A stretch of DNA of 64,000 nucleotides from Paeniglutamicibacter psychrophenolicus. Lineage in GTDB: Bacteria > Actinomycetota > Actinomycetes > Actinomycetales > Micrococcaceae. Location: positions 3,762,443-3,826,442 of the forward strand of contig NZ_JAGIOE010000001.1 in the NCBI RefSeq assembly GCF_017876575.1, written 5' to 3'. The notes under the pieces were generated by a model. That model did not search any database. It had not been told where the DNA came from and saw only the letters and a list, made by a program, of their open reading frames with translations. The first letter of the stretch is position 1, and every line of letters begins with the position of its first letter. A program made the translations under genes and the position numbers. This document shows, piece by piece, positions 45,432-54,328 of the stretch.

Positions 45432-45884
45432 GGTGGCTCCTTGGACGGGCACCGTGTGCAACGGTTTGCCCTGGATGCTAGGACCGGGCCGCTTCGCGAG
45501 GCGCGGTCCCGGGGTTGCCTTGATTGGGGGTGATGGTTCAGGTGTCGCCGGGGGCACCTGTGGCCGTGGTCCATCCGGTGCGGCCTGGGTGGGTTCGCGG
45601 GGCCGGCGACGAACACGATGCGTGTTTTCTTGGGCTGGATACCGTGAAATGACTTTTGGGCGCTCCGCCGAACGGTCCGGCCTGATCGACTTCCCTGGAT
45701 CGGGCCTGGGCCCTGGGAAGGATGCGGGGACTGAAATGCGTTCGGTCGCGTCTTACAAGTAAGTCATAGGGAAAACTCTATCACTTTGTTCCGCGATGCA
45801 CATTGAGGCATCTCACATTGAAACCGGGCCTCGTTTGGGGCCTTGGGTTTGGGTTTGTCACCCGTGGCCGGTTAACCTGCAAAG
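45432..45884. other. Gene-free stretch between hflX and the methyltransferase gene
   Basis: About 450 bases with no supported gene. It should carry the divergent promoters of hflX and the methyltransferase. The low-complexity frame extending hflX to 45557 has no ribosome-binding site and is not believed. The part at 45760-45850 is relatively AT-rich, consistent with a promoter. Confidence 0.4.
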
Positions 45885-46502
45885 ATGAGCCCGGAACACT
45901 ATTTCAGCGCCCAACCTTCCACTCCAGAGAAGCGGCGCACCATCAGCGTCGAATTGGGCGGTGCCACGCGCAAGCTGCAGTCTTCCGGCGGCGTGTTCAG
46001 CCCCGACCGGATCGACAAGGGAACCGCGGTGCTTTTGCGCGGTGTTCCGGCCCCGGCGGCCGAGGGAAACCTTCTGGACATCGGCTGCGGCTGGGGACCG
46101 ATCGCGCTCGCCATGGCCTTGGCCTCGCCGGAGGCAACCGTCCACGCGGTCGACGTCAATGAGCGAAGCCTCTCGCTAACCCGAGACAACGCCGCAGCCC
46201 TGGGCCTGAAGAACGTGGTGGTCGCCCTTCCGGATGACGTCGACCCGGCACAGACGTACAACACCATCTGGTCCAACCCGCCGATCCGGATCGGCAAGGA
46301 GGCGCTGCACGAGCTGCTGTTGTTATGGCTGCCGCGCTTGTCCCCGGGCGGAGAGGCCTGGTTGGTGGTGCAAAAGAACCTGGGTGCGGACTCGCTGCAG
46401 AAATGGCTGGGCACGGTCCTGCCGGAAGACTGGAGCATCGGCAGGGTCTCGACGGACAAGGCATTCCGGATCCTGAAGGTTGTACGCCCGAAGGAATCCT
46501 AG
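45885..46502 (+). CDS. RsmC-like class I SAM-dependent methyltransferase
   Basis: A 205-residue methyltransferase. SAM site LLDIGCGWGPIALAMAL, acidic loop HAVDVNERSL and the catalytic SNPPIRIG (NPPY-like) motif of N-methyltransferases acting on guanine or amino groups. It corresponds to the catalytic half of RsmC, the 16S rRNA guanine-1207 methyltransferase; the duplicated N-terminal domain of RsmC is absent. Substrate by analogy only. Confidence 0.88.
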   Translation: MSPEHYFSAQPSTPEKRRTISVELGGATRKLQSSGGVFSPDRIDKGTAVLLRGVPAPAAEGNLLDIGCGWGPIALAMALASPEATVHAVDVNERSLSLTRDNAAALGLKNVVVALPDDVDPAQTYNTIWSNPPIRIGKEALHELLLLWLPRLSPGGEAWLVVQKNLGADSLQKWLGTVLPEDWSIGRVSTDKAFRILKVVRPKES

Positions 46503-46512
46503 GATTCCTTCG
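46489..46512. terminator. 24-bp perfect palindrome at the methyltransferase stop codon
   Basis: CGAAGGAATCCTAGGATTCCTTCG spans the stop codon (TAG) of the methyltransferase gene and lies between it and the convergent dapF. It may act as a compact bidirectional terminator; no long T-run. Confidence 0.6.
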
Positions 46513-46523
46513 CGGCAAGGGCC

Positions 46524-47480
46524 TTAGGCTGCCGAAACCTCGCCCCGGGACACCAGCACCGCCGGGCCGCTGAGCACCACGTGCTCGAGCCCGTCGGGGC
46601 CATCGACGAAGCCGACGCCCAGTTCCCCGCCGGGAACCTGGACCGACCACTGCCGGATGTCGTGGGCCTGGGCCCAGTGCCGGGTGGCGATGGCCGCCGC
46701 GCAGGCTCCGGTGCCGCAGGAGAGCGTCTCGCCGACACCGCGTTCGTGCACGCGCATGCGCACCGAGCCGCGGCCCCCGCTCACCAGCGGGTCGGCGGCC
46801 AGCACGTATTCGACGTTCGTTCCGTGCGCCGGCAGCGGCTCGACCCCGGGGGTCGAGGTGAGCTCGATGCCCTCCAGCTCGCCGGTGTCGGAGATGGCCA
46901 CGACGGTGTGCGGGTTGCCCATGGACACGCTCAAGGCCCCGCGGACGTTGGCCAGCCCGGTGGTTTCCACCCGGGAGTCCAGGCCGTTGGTCGCTGCGGC
47001 CTGCGCATGGATGAACTCCCAGGTGCCCATGTCCACGGCGTAGCCGTCCTCCAGGCGCGTGACGATCTTCAGGCCCCCGCGCGTGCCAATGGGAAGCGTT
47101 GAGCCCACCGGCATCTCCACAAGGTTTTCGCAGACCAGGAAGTGCACGAACACCCGCACGCCATTGCCACACATTTCCGACAGGGACCCGTCGGCGTTGC
47201 GGTAGTCCATGAACCAATAGGCGTCGGGGCGGGTTTCCAGGATCGCCCGGCCCTCGGGCAGGGTGCTGGAGGGGACTGCGCGAATCAGCCCGTCCCCGCC
47301 GATCCCCCGGTGCCTGTCGCACATCCGGGCGACCTGCCCGGGCTCGATGCTGTGCACATCCAGCGGGTCGGCAACGAGGATGAAGTCGTTTCCCGTGCCA
47401 TGACCCTTGGCATAGGGAAGCCTGCCCACCGCCTCTTGCAGGGTGGGGATGGTGCTGGTGGCGGGTTCGGTCGATCTCAT
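46524..47480 (-). CDS. dapF: Diaminopimelate epimerase
   Basis: A 318-residue cofactor-independent epimerase converting LL- to meso-diaminopimelate for lysine and peptidoglycan. The two catalytic cysteines are in EMCGNGVRVF and LSCGTGACAAA. The start at 47480 (MRSTEPATST) is chosen; the frame upstream reads as shadow. It is the housekeeping member of the fold shared with the CntK-like racemase at 62739. Confidence 0.96.
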   Translation of the reverse strand: MRSTEPATSTIPTLQEAVGRLPYAKGHGTGNDFILVADPLDVHSIEPGQVARMCDRHRGIGGDGLIRAVPSSTLPEGRAILETRPDAYWFMDYRNADGSLSEMCGNGVRVFVHFLVCENLVEMPVGSTLPIGTRGGLKIVTRLEDGYAVDMGTWEFIHAQAAATNGLDSRVETTGLANVRGALSVSMGNPHTVVAISDTGELEGIELTSTPGVEPLPAHGTNVEYVLAADPLVSGGRGSVRMRVHERGVGETLSCGTGACAAAIATRHWAQAHDIRQWSVQVPGGELGVGFVDGPDGLEHVVLSGPAVLVSRGEVSAA

Positions 47481-47547
47481 GGTTTCAAGAATACGTGCAG
47501 CAAAACCCCGCGGCCTATTTTCGCCGCTTCCGGGGCCGTGCCCCGGA

Positions 47548-48447
47548 TCAGGATGCGCGGATGCGGGCCAGGACCCCGGGAACCAGGGAGGGTGCCAGCG
47601 GGTCGAACCAGGCGACCCGGTCATCGGCGCCGAACCAGGTGACCTGGCGCCGGGCGAATTGGCGCGTGGCAATGACGGTCTTTTCCGCGGCGTCCTTCAG
47701 CGACATCGTTCCGTCGAGCACCGCCAGGAACTGGGCGTAGCCGATGGCCCGCGAGGCGGTCTTGCCCTCCCGCAGCCCCTGGGAATCAAGTCTGCGGACC
47801 TCCTCGAGCAGGCCCTGCTCGACCATCTTCGCCACCCTCGTCTCCAGCCGCGCATGCAGCAGCGAGCGGTCGATGTTCAGGCCGATCTGGATGGCCGGGG
47901 CGTGGTATTGCCGTTGCGGCATGAAGGAGCTGAAGGGCTTGCCGCTGATTTCGTGGACTTCCAGGGCACGGATCAGGCGCCTGTCATCCAGGTTCCGGGC
48001 GGCCGAGTCCGGGTCGACGGCGGCCAGCCGCTCGGCCAGCGCTCCGATGCCGCCTGCCGCGGCCTCAGCTTCCAGGCGTTGGCGCACCACCGGGTCGGTG
48101 GGCGGGAAATCGATCTCGTCCAGGGCCGCGCGCACATACAAGCCGGACCCGCCCACCAGGATGGGCACGTGTCCGCGGGCACGGATCTGGGCAAAGATCC
48201 CCCGGGCCTCGGCCTGGAAGCGTGCCACGCTGGCTTCCTGGCGCACCTCCATGATGTCGAGCAGGTGGTGGGCGATGCCCCCGCGCTCGTCCTCGGGGAG
48301 CTTGGCCGTGCCGATGTCCATGCCGCGGTAGAACTGCAGGGCGTCGGCATTGACGATTTCCCCGCCCAGTTCCCGGGCCAGGGCGATCGACAGGTCTGAT
48401 TTGCCCGTTCCGGTTGGTCCCAGGACGGCAATGACCGGCAATGTCAT
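47548..48447 (-). CDS. miaA: tRNA dimethylallyltransferase
   Basis: A 299-residue enzyme adding a dimethylallyl group to A37 of tRNAs reading UNN codons. P-loop GPTGTGKS (10-17), the DIGTAK loop and the [17 protein letters not shown] segment are present. It acts before MiaB, whose gene lies ten bases upstream. Confidence 0.96.
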   Translation of the reverse strand: MTLPVIAVLGPTGTGKSDLSIALARELGGEIVNADALQFYRGMDIGTAKLPEDERGGIAHHLLDIMEVRQEASVARFQAEARGIFAQIRARGHVPILVGGSGLYVRAALDEIDFPPTDPVVRQRLEAEAAAGGIGALAERLAAVDPDSAARNLDDRRLIRALEVHEISGKPFSSFMPQRQYHAPAIQIGLNIDRSLLHARLETRVAKMVEQGLLEEVRRLDSQGLREGKTASRAIGYAQFLAVLDGTMSLKDAAEKTVIATRQFARRQVTWFGADDRVAWFDPLAPSLVPGVLARIRAS

Positions 48448-48457
48448 GGTCGGCGGC

Positions 48458-49975
48458 CTACTTGCGTGCCGGCAGGGCGGGCATGCCCAGCGAGACGCCG
48501 GTGGTGCCGGTGGTGCCGGTGCCGCAGGATTCGGCCTGCGAGCGGTCCCAGGCGTCCCCAGCCCGCGAGCGGCGCACCGAGTATTCGGCCAGCGTGGCGG
48601 GGTCCGAGACCAGGTGGAAGGCAGCCGATCCTGTCACCGGAACGGTGACCAGGTCGCCGGGGCGCGGGATTTCCCCTCCGGCGGGGACGGAGAAGTGCAC
48701 GAGGCGCTGGTCGGTGGACCGGCCACTGAGCCGGTGCGTTTCTGTGGACTTGCGCCCGGCATGCTCTGTGACCAGCACCTCGACGGTGCGCCCGACCTGC
48801 TTGGCGTTTTCCTCCGCACAGATCCGGTCCTGCAGGGCCGTGAGGCGCTCAAAGCGTTCCTGCACCACGGCCTTGGGCAGCTGGTCGGGCAACTCGGCCG
48901 CGGGGGTGCCGGGGCGCTTGGAGTACTGGAACGTGAAAGCGCTGGCGAAGCGCGAGGCCTCGACCACATCCAGGGTTCCCTGGAAATCCTCCTCGGATTC
49001 CCCGGGGAAGCCCACGATGATGTCGGTGGTGATCGAGGCGTCCGGGATCAAGGTCCGGACCTTCTCCAGGATGCCCAGGAACTTCTTGGACCGGTAGGAG
49101 CGGCGCATGTCCTTGAGGATCTTGTCCGAGCCGGATTGCAGCGGCATGTGCAGCTGCGGCATGACGTTGGGGGTTTCGGCCATGGCCTCGATGACGTCGT
49201 CGGTGAAGGCGGCGGGGTGCGGGCTGGTGAAGCGCACGCGTTCCAGTCCCTCGATCTGCCCGCAGGCGCGCAACAGCTTCCCGAAGGCCAAGCGGTCCCC
49301 GAATTCCACGCCGTAGGAGTTGACGTTCTGCCCCAGCAAGGTCACCTCGATGACGCCGTCGGCGACCAGTGCCTCGATCTCGGCCAGGATTTCCCCGGGG
49401 CGGCGGTCGCGCTCCTTGCCTCGCAGGGCGGGGACGATGCAGAAGGTGCAGGTGTTGTTGCAGCCCACGGAGATCGACACCCATCCCGAGTGCACCGAGT
49501 CCCGCTTGGTGGGAAGCGTGGAGGGGAAGACCTCCAGGGATTCGAGGATCTCCAGCTGGGCCTCGTTGTTGTGGCGGGCGCGTTCCAGCAATGCCGGCAG
49601 GGAGCCGACGTTGTGGGTTCCGAAGACCACGTCGACCCAGGGGGCCTTCTTCAGGATCGTTTCGCGGTCCTTCTGGGCCAGGCAGCCGCCGACGGCGATT
49701 TGCATCTCGGGGCGATTTTCCTTGATATGCGCGAGCATGCCGAGGTTTCCGTAGAGCTTGTTGTCGGCGTTTTCCCGAACCGCGCAGGTATTGAAGACCA
49801 CGACATCGGCAATCTCCTCACCGGCTTCCTGTCTGGACAGCCCGCTGGCCTCCAGCAGGCCGGCCAGCCGCTCGGAATCGTGGACATTCATCTGGCATCC
49901 GTAGGTCCGCACCTCGTAGGTCCGTGTCGATACGGCTGAATCTTGCTCATGGGAAATTGAAATGCTCGCAGTCAC
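48458..49975 (-). CDS. miaB: tRNA-2-methylthio-N6-dimethylallyladenosine synthase
   Basis: A 505-residue radical-SAM enzyme. The N-terminal UPF0004 domain has the cluster cysteines in [16 protein letters not shown] and GGCLAQ. The radical-SAM site is CNNTCTFC, and the TRAM domain is near residues 400-455. It adds a methylthio group to the MiaA product. The tail after the TRAM domain carries a short GTGTTGTTG repeat. Confidence 0.96.
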   Translation of the reverse strand: MTASISISHEQDSAVSTRTYEVRTYGCQMNVHDSERLAGLLEASGLSRQEAGEEIADVVVFNTCAVRENADNKLYGNLGMLAHIKENRPEMQIAVGGCLAQKDRETILKKAPWVDVVFGTHNVGSLPALLERARHNNEAQLEILESLEVFPSTLPTKRDSVHSGWVSISVGCNNTCTFCIVPALRGKERDRRPGEILAEIEALVADGVIEVTLLGQNVNSYGVEFGDRLAFGKLLRACGQIEGLERVRFTSPHPAAFTDDVIEAMAETPNVMPQLHMPLQSGSDKILKDMRRSYRSKKFLGILEKVRTLIPDASITTDIIVGFPGESEEDFQGTLDVVEASRFASAFTFQYSKRPGTPAAELPDQLPKAVVQERFERLTALQDRICAEENAKQVGRTVEVLVTEHAGRKSTETHRLSGRSTDQRLVHFSVPAGGEIPRPGDLVTVPVTGSAAFHLVSDPATLAEYSVRRSRAGDAWDRSQAESCGTGTTGTTGVSLGMPALPARK

Positions 49976-50030
49976 CCCTCAAGGGTACCCAATCGCCCCT
50001 GCCGGGGGCCGAACAAGTCGGCTCCCGGTG

Positions 50031-50891
50031 CTATTGCTCCGCGTCGGGACCGAAGCGTTCATCCCAGGCGGTGTTGACGATGCGGAACGCGACGGACGGC
50101 GAGTAGCCTTTCCGGGCCAGCATGCCCACGAGCCGACGCACGCTTTTCTCCCGGTCGACCCCCATCGACGGCGCCCGCAGCTTGCGTTCCACGAGGTCGC
50201 GGGCGGTTTCTTCCTCGGATTCGTCGTCGATCTGTTCCAGCGCGCTTTCGGCCAGCTCGCCCTCAATGCCCTTCTCCCGCAGCTCGCGCTTGATCGCCGA
50301 GCGTGCCAGGCCGCGGCTGCGGGCCCGGGAACGGACCCAGCTCTCGGCGAAGGCCTCGTCGTCAACGAGCTCGATCTCCTCGAACCTCTCGAGCAGTTCC
50401 TCCGCGATGTGCTCGGGGATCTCCTTTTCCAGGAGCTTGGTCTTCAGCTGGGCGCGGCTCTTGGCAGAAGCCGTGAGCTGGCGCAGCAGGATGGAGCGAC
50501 CCTTGGACGCGTATTGCTCGTCGGTCAGCTCGACCGGTTCCTTGGGTTCCCGCGGCGTCCGCTCGCGGGTCCGCGGCGCCTTCGGGGTGCTGCGTTTGGC
50601 GCCGGCCCGGGCGGAGCGGCCGCCGCTGCCCCACGCACCGGCGCCCCCGGCACCGCGCGAGGAACTGCGTCCGGCGTATCCGGCCCGTTCGCCGAAGGCA
50701 GGCTTGGTTTCGGGCGGCCCGGGGGCCCGCTCGGGTGGCGGGGCCACAGCGGCCGCTTGGCTGTGCGCCCAGACGGGAATCTGGGTCGGGTCTCCCCAGT
50801 CCGAATTGCCGTCTGCCGGGAACGACCAAAGCGGCCGTTCGGCTCCCTGAGGGGAGCCGGACGAACCGCCCTGGTTTTTGGTGGTGCCCAC
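50031..50891 (-). CDS. recX: RecA regulator RecX
   Basis: A 286-residue protein. The C-terminal RecX domain (about 125-286) is made of three-helix repeats (LLRQLTASAKSRAQLKTKLLEKEIPEHI...). The N-terminal 120 residues are Gly/Pro/Ser/Arg-rich and unstructured. RecX inhibits RecA filament growth. The GTG at 50891 lies 4 bases after the recA stop, and AAGGGG lies ten bases upstream of it. The longer frame through recA is a shadow. Confidence 0.88.
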   Translation of the reverse strand: MGTTKNQGGSSGSPQGAERPLWSFPADGNSDWGDPTQIPVWAHSQAAAVAPPPERAPGPPETKPAFGERAGYAGRSSSRGAGGAGAWGSGGRSARAGAKRSTPKAPRTRERTPREPKEPVELTDEQYASKGRSILLRQLTASAKSRAQLKTKLLEKEIPEHIAEELLERFEEIELVDDEAFAESWVRSRARSRGLARSAIKRELREKGIEGELAESALEQIDDESEEETARDLVERKLRAPSMGVDREKSVRRLVGMLARKGYSPSVAFRIVNTAWDERFGPDAEQ

Positions 50892-50895
50892 GGAG

Positions 50896-51942
50896 TTAGG
50901 ACCCCTTGACCACGCGCAACGTATCTTCGCCCTTGTCCTCGGGTGCTTGGCCGATGCCGAGCTTCTCGAGGATCTGGCGTTCGAGTTCGTTGGCGAGATC
51001 CGGGTTGTCACGCAGGAACTTCCGCGCGTTTTCCTTGCCCTGGCCCAGCTGGTCGCCATCGTAGGTGAACCAGGCGCCGGACTTCTTGACGAAGCCCTGG
51101 TCCACGCCGATGTCGATGAGGCTGCCTTCGCGCGAGATGCCCAGGCCGTAGATGATGTCGAACTCGGCCTGCTTGAACGGCGGGGCCATCTTGTTCTTCA
51201 CGATCTTGGCGCGCGTGCGGTTGCCGACCGGGACGGTGCCTTCCTTCAAGGTTTCGATGCGGCGTACGTCGATGCGGATCGATGCGTAGAACTTCAGTGC
51301 CTTGCCACCGGTGGTGGTTTCCGGGCTGCCGAACATCACGCCGATCTTCTCGCGCAGCTGGTTGATGAAGATCGCGGTCGTCTGTGTCTGGGACAGGCGT
51401 CCGGTGATCTTTCGCAGCGCCTGGCTCATCAGACGGGCCTGCAGGCCAACGTGGCTGTCGCCCATTTCGCCTTCGATTTCGGCGCGCGGCACGAGTGCTG
51501 CCACGGAGTCGATCACGACGATGTCCACGGAGCCGGAGCCCACAAGCATGTCCATGATTTCCAGGGCCTGCTCGCCGGTGTCCGGCTGCGAGACCAGCAA
51601 CGCGTCGGTGTCGACGCCCAGCCTCTTCGCGTATTCCGGGTCCAGCGCGTGCTCGGCATCGATGAAGGCGGCAATGCCGCCCAGTCGCTGGGCGCTGGCC
51701 ACCGCGTGCAGGGCGACGGTGGTCTTGCCGGAGGACTCCGGACCGTAGATCTCCACCACGCGGCCACGCGGAAGCCCGCCAATGCCCAGCGCGATGTCCA
51801 GTGCCACCGAACCGGTGGGGATGGCTGCAATGGGCGCTACGGTCTTGTCGCCCAGTCGCATGACCGAGCCCTTGCCGTACTGCTTGTCGATCTGTGCAAG
51901 AGCGGCTTCGAGTGCCTTCTCGCGATCTTTACCAATGGCCAT
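50896..51942 (-). CDS. recA: Recombinase RecA
   Basis: A 348-residue RecA. Walker A GPESSGKT (67-74), Walker [12 protein letters not shown], loop L1 ([20 protein letters not shown]) and L2 ([20 protein letters not shown]) are all intact. It drives homologous recombination and triggers LexA cleavage. An SOS box lies about 155-170 bases upstream. Confidence 0.98.
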   Translation of the reverse strand: MAIGKDREKALEAALAQIDKQYGKGSVMRLGDKTVAPIAAIPTGSVALDIALGIGGLPRGRVVEIYGPESSGKTTVALHAVASAQRLGGIAAFIDAEHALDPEYAKRLGVDTDALLVSQPDTGEQALEIMDMLVGSGSVDIVVIDSVAALVPRAEIEGEMGDSHVGLQARLMSQALRKITGRLSQTQTTAIFINQLREKIGVMFGSPETTTGGKALKFYASIRIDVRRIETLKEGTVPVGNRTRAKIVKNKMAPPFKQAEFDIIYGLGISREGSLIDIGVDQGFVKKSGAWFTYDGDQLGQGKENARKFLRDNPDLANELERQILEKLGIGQAPEDKGEDTLRVVKGS

Positions 51943-52098
51943 TGTTCACCTCGGTTGTTGGGGCCCCATGGGACCGTTGCTCTATGTCTGTTCCTGAGCG
52001 TACGACCCGGGGCCGACACTTTGGATTTCGGGCGTTCGCACTGTGCATAACCCACGACAGACGCCGAACGAATCTTCATTATGAACAATACACTCTTC

Positions 52099-52112
52099 CG
52101 AACAGATATTCG
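52099..52112. promoter_or_regulatory. SOS box upstream of recA
   Basis: CGAACAGATATTCG matches CGAAC-N4-GTTCG except for one base. It lies in an AT-richer interval of about 200 bases before recA, which otherwise holds no gene. The same interval overlaps the end of DUF3046 only at 52143. Confidence 0.8.
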
Positions 52113-52142
52113 AACGGATTCGGTGCGTGTGGCGAAATTTCC

Positions 52143-52367
52143 CTAGGATTCCCTGGGAGCGACGTCGCGTCCCAGCCAGCGCTCGGGCGGCACGTCCTGG
52201 ATCCTGCACACGGCCTGCCAGACCTTCTTGGGGGCGACCCCCTTGCCCAGCGCATCGGCGGCGGTGACGCCGCCGACCTCGGCCAGCACCAGGGAAGTGG
52301 CCAATGTGCGGGAATAGCCCGCACCGAACTCGTCGTCCATCAGACGCCAGAAATCACTCAATCGCAC
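52143..52367 (-). CDS. DUF3046 protein
   Basis: A 74-residue protein of the DUF3046 family (MRLSDFWRLMDDEFGAGYSRTLA..., ending in ERWLGRD). It is conserved next to recA in many actinobacteria; function unknown. Confidence 0.9.
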   Translation of the reverse strand: MRLSDFWRLMDDEFGAGYSRTLATSLVLAEVGGVTAADALGKGVAPKKVWQAVCRIQDVPPERWLGRDVAPRES

Positions 52368-52508
52368 CCTCGCAATTGTGCCACGGGTTCCTGGGGGCTT
52401 TAAGCAAAAGGCCCCCGCCCGGCTTCGAAGATCGCAAGACCTTGAATGCCGGCACGGGGGCCGATGATGCGGATGCCAGGTGAAACACTGGATCCGGATG
52501 TCGTGGGG

Positions 52509-52841
52509 TTAGTGGCTCGGTGCCAGGCGCTTGCCGAGTTCAACCGGATAGTCACCAGCGAATTCGCTGGTCAGGTCCACGGGGACCGTATCCGGAATGG
52601 TGATGCCTTCGGCGATGGCCACGCGGTCGCTGACCTCGCGAAGCATCAGTGAAAGCGGCACCTCGAGGGCGCCACAGATCGAGGAGAGAAGCTCGGATGA
52701 GGCTTCCTTTTGTCCACGTTCGACCTCGGAAAGGTATCCAAGGGAGACGCGGGCGCTGTGGGAGACTTCGCGCAAGGTGCGACCCTGGCGTTGACGAACG
52801 TCACGAAGGACGTCACCGATTTCATGTCGAAGGACTACCAT
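52509..52841 (-). CDS. clgR: ClgR-like XRE-family regulator
   Basis: A 110-residue regulator with one HTH (about 12-66: [41 protein letters not shown]...). This matches ClgR, which activates clp protease genes and often recX/recA region genes in actinobacteria. The start at 52841 (MVVLRHEI) has GAGGAG six bases upstream; the longer frame from 53009 is not supported. Downstream of its stop, at 52393-52416, there is a short GGGGGC...GCCCCC hairpin. Confidence 0.88.
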   Translation of the reverse strand: MVVLRHEIGDVLRDVRQRQGRTLREVSHSARVSLGYLSEVERGQKEASSELLSSICGALEVPLSLMLREVSDRVAIAEGITIPDTVPVDLTSEFAGDYPVELGKRLAPSH

Positions 52842-53141
52842 CTTGCGCTCCTCTTTGTCTCGGCGGACCTCGCTCTGTAGGCCCACATCACGCCAACGGA
52901 CCACACCGTTTACCGATACTGGTTGCTTGACCATGTGCATTGCCTTTTGTTCTCCGGTCCTAATGCCTTGTGGGGCGATCGGTGCGGGCCACTTTTTTGT
53001 GCCCGTCATGGGTTACAACTGCCGGGGGTCGTTTTTTGTTCCCACGCCCCCACCTTAGCCATTGCTGCGGGTGTTTTTCCACAACAACCGTGAATCGTTC
53101 CGTAATCGAGTCATAAAACGATTCATAGCAACCATCCCCCA
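52842..53141. other. Gene-free stretch upstream of clgR
   Basis: About 300 bases without a supported gene. The part 53060-53140 is AT-rich and presumably holds the clgR promoter. The sequence near 53090-53120 contains CGTGAATCGTTCCGTAATCGAG and CGATTCATAG, loosely repeated ATTCG/CGAT elements of unknown meaning. Confidence 0.4.
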
Positions 53142-53654
53142 TCAAGCTGTGTGGCTGCTGGGCGAAAGGTGGGAAGAAAGCAGTTCAAGTGCGGAGACCG
53201 TGCTCAGGGTGCGGATCTGCGCCCTGTCCCCGGTGAAGTGGTGCTCGGTGAATCCGCTGCCGCTCCCGGAGGCCCACCCCAGGAACACCGTCCCCACGGG
53301 TTTGCCGTCGTGGGCCTCGGGGCCCGCGACCCCCGTGGCCGAGACCGCCACGTCCGCCCCGCATACCCGGCGTGCGCCCTGGGCCATTTGCCGGGCCACT
53401 TCCCCGTCCACCGAGCCCCGCTCCGCCAGCAGCGTCGCCTCCACGCCCAGGACGTTGGCCTTCACCGCACTGGAGTAGCTGACCACGCCGCCGGCCAGCG
53501 CGGCAGAGGCCCCCGGCACTTCGGCGAGGGTGGCGGCTATCATGCCGGCGGTCAGCGACTCGGCGGTGGCCAGGGTCATTCCCCGGGCCTTGGCCGTGGC
53601 AACCACGGTGCGGGCCAGCGCTTGCAGTTCCAGCGGTTCCGGCGGGGGTGTCAT
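53142..53654 (-). CDS. cinA: CinA C-terminal domain protein (nicotinamide-nucleotide amidase type)
   Basis: 170 residues corresponding to the C-terminal CinA/PncC domain alone, with TLATAESLTAGMIAATLAEVPGAS and SATGVAGPEAHDGKPVGTVFLG. PncC enzymes deamidate nicotinamide mononucleotide. The N-terminal molybdopterin-binding half of full CinA is missing, as is common in actinobacteria. The start at 53654 has AAGGAG six bases upstream. Confidence 0.92.
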   Translation of the reverse strand: MTPPPEPLELQALARTVVATAKARGMTLATAESLTAGMIAATLAEVPGASAALAGGVVSYSSAVKANVLGVEATLLAERGSVDGEVARQMAQGARRVCGADVAVSATGVAGPEAHDGKPVGTVFLGWASGSGSGFTEHHFTGDRAQIRTLSTVSALELLSSHLSPSSHTA

Positions 53655-53710
53655 GTCAAGCTCCTTTGCGCATGGTGGAGTGGTGAATCGGCAGGGGGCA
53701 AAAAGCGTTC

Positions 53711-54319
53711 CTACTTCTGTGTGCCGCCGACGGAGGCGGCACGCAGCTGCCAGGCCTTGAGCAGGTAGTCCAGCCCGGTGACGACGGTGATGGCCAGGGC
53801 CAGCAGCATCACGATGAACGCCACCAGGTGCAGCCAGCCAAACATGTGGGTCCAGGGCAGCAGGTAGAGCAGGATCGCCGCGGCCTGCAGCACTGTCTTG
53901 AGCTTGCCGCCGCGCGATGCGGCCATAACGCCGTAGCGGATGACCACGAAGCGCACGGCCGTGATGCCCCATTCGCGCACCAGGATCACGATGGTGATCC
54001 ACCAGGGCAGCTCGGCCAGGACGGAGAACATCACCAGGGCCGAGCCGGTGAGCAGCTTGTCGGCGATCGGGTCGGCGATCTTGCCGAAGTTGGTGATCAG
54101 CCCGCGGCTGCGGGCCAGGTCCCCGTCCAGCTTGTCGGTGTACATGGCCACCGCGAACAGGGCCACGGCCACCCAGCGCATGAGGCCGTATTCCTTGTCG
54201 TCGGCCACCAGGGCCCAGATGAAGAACGGGACCATGACGATGCGCAGGGTGGTGAGCACATTGGCGATGTTCAGGGTCGGCACGTGGGCAGGTGTCGGGT
54301 TCGCTGGGGTTTCAGTCAC
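53711..54319 (-). CDS. pgsA: CDP-diacylglycerol-glycerol-3-phosphate phosphatidyltransferase
   Basis: A 202-residue membrane enzyme of the CDP-alcohol phosphatidyltransferase family. The active-site motif runs from DKLDGDLARSR to NFGKIADPIADK (the D-G-x2-A-R-x8-G-x3-D-x3-D pattern). Five or six membrane helices. It makes phosphatidylglycerol phosphate. Between ftsK and cinA. Confidence 0.93.
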   Translation of the reverse strand: MTETPANPTPAHVPTLNIANVLTTLRIVMVPFFIWALVADDKEYGLMRWVAVALFAVAMYTDKLDGDLARSRGLITNFGKIADPIADKLLTGSALVMFSVLAELPWWITIVILVREWGITAVRFVVIRYGVMAASRGGKLKTVLQAAAILLYLLPWTHMFGWLHLVAFIVMLLALAITVVTGLDYLLKAWQLRAASVGGTQK

Positions 54320-54328
54320 GCTTCTAGG

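Noticed and set aside
45432-45557. Extension of HflX to an upstream start
   Set aside because: Pro-rich frame without a ribosome-binding site; the start at 45431 has AAGGAG at good spacing.
52842-53009. Longer N-terminus for the ClgR-like regulator
   Set aside because: The inner start at 52841 has a strong GAGGAG site and matches known ClgR beginnings.
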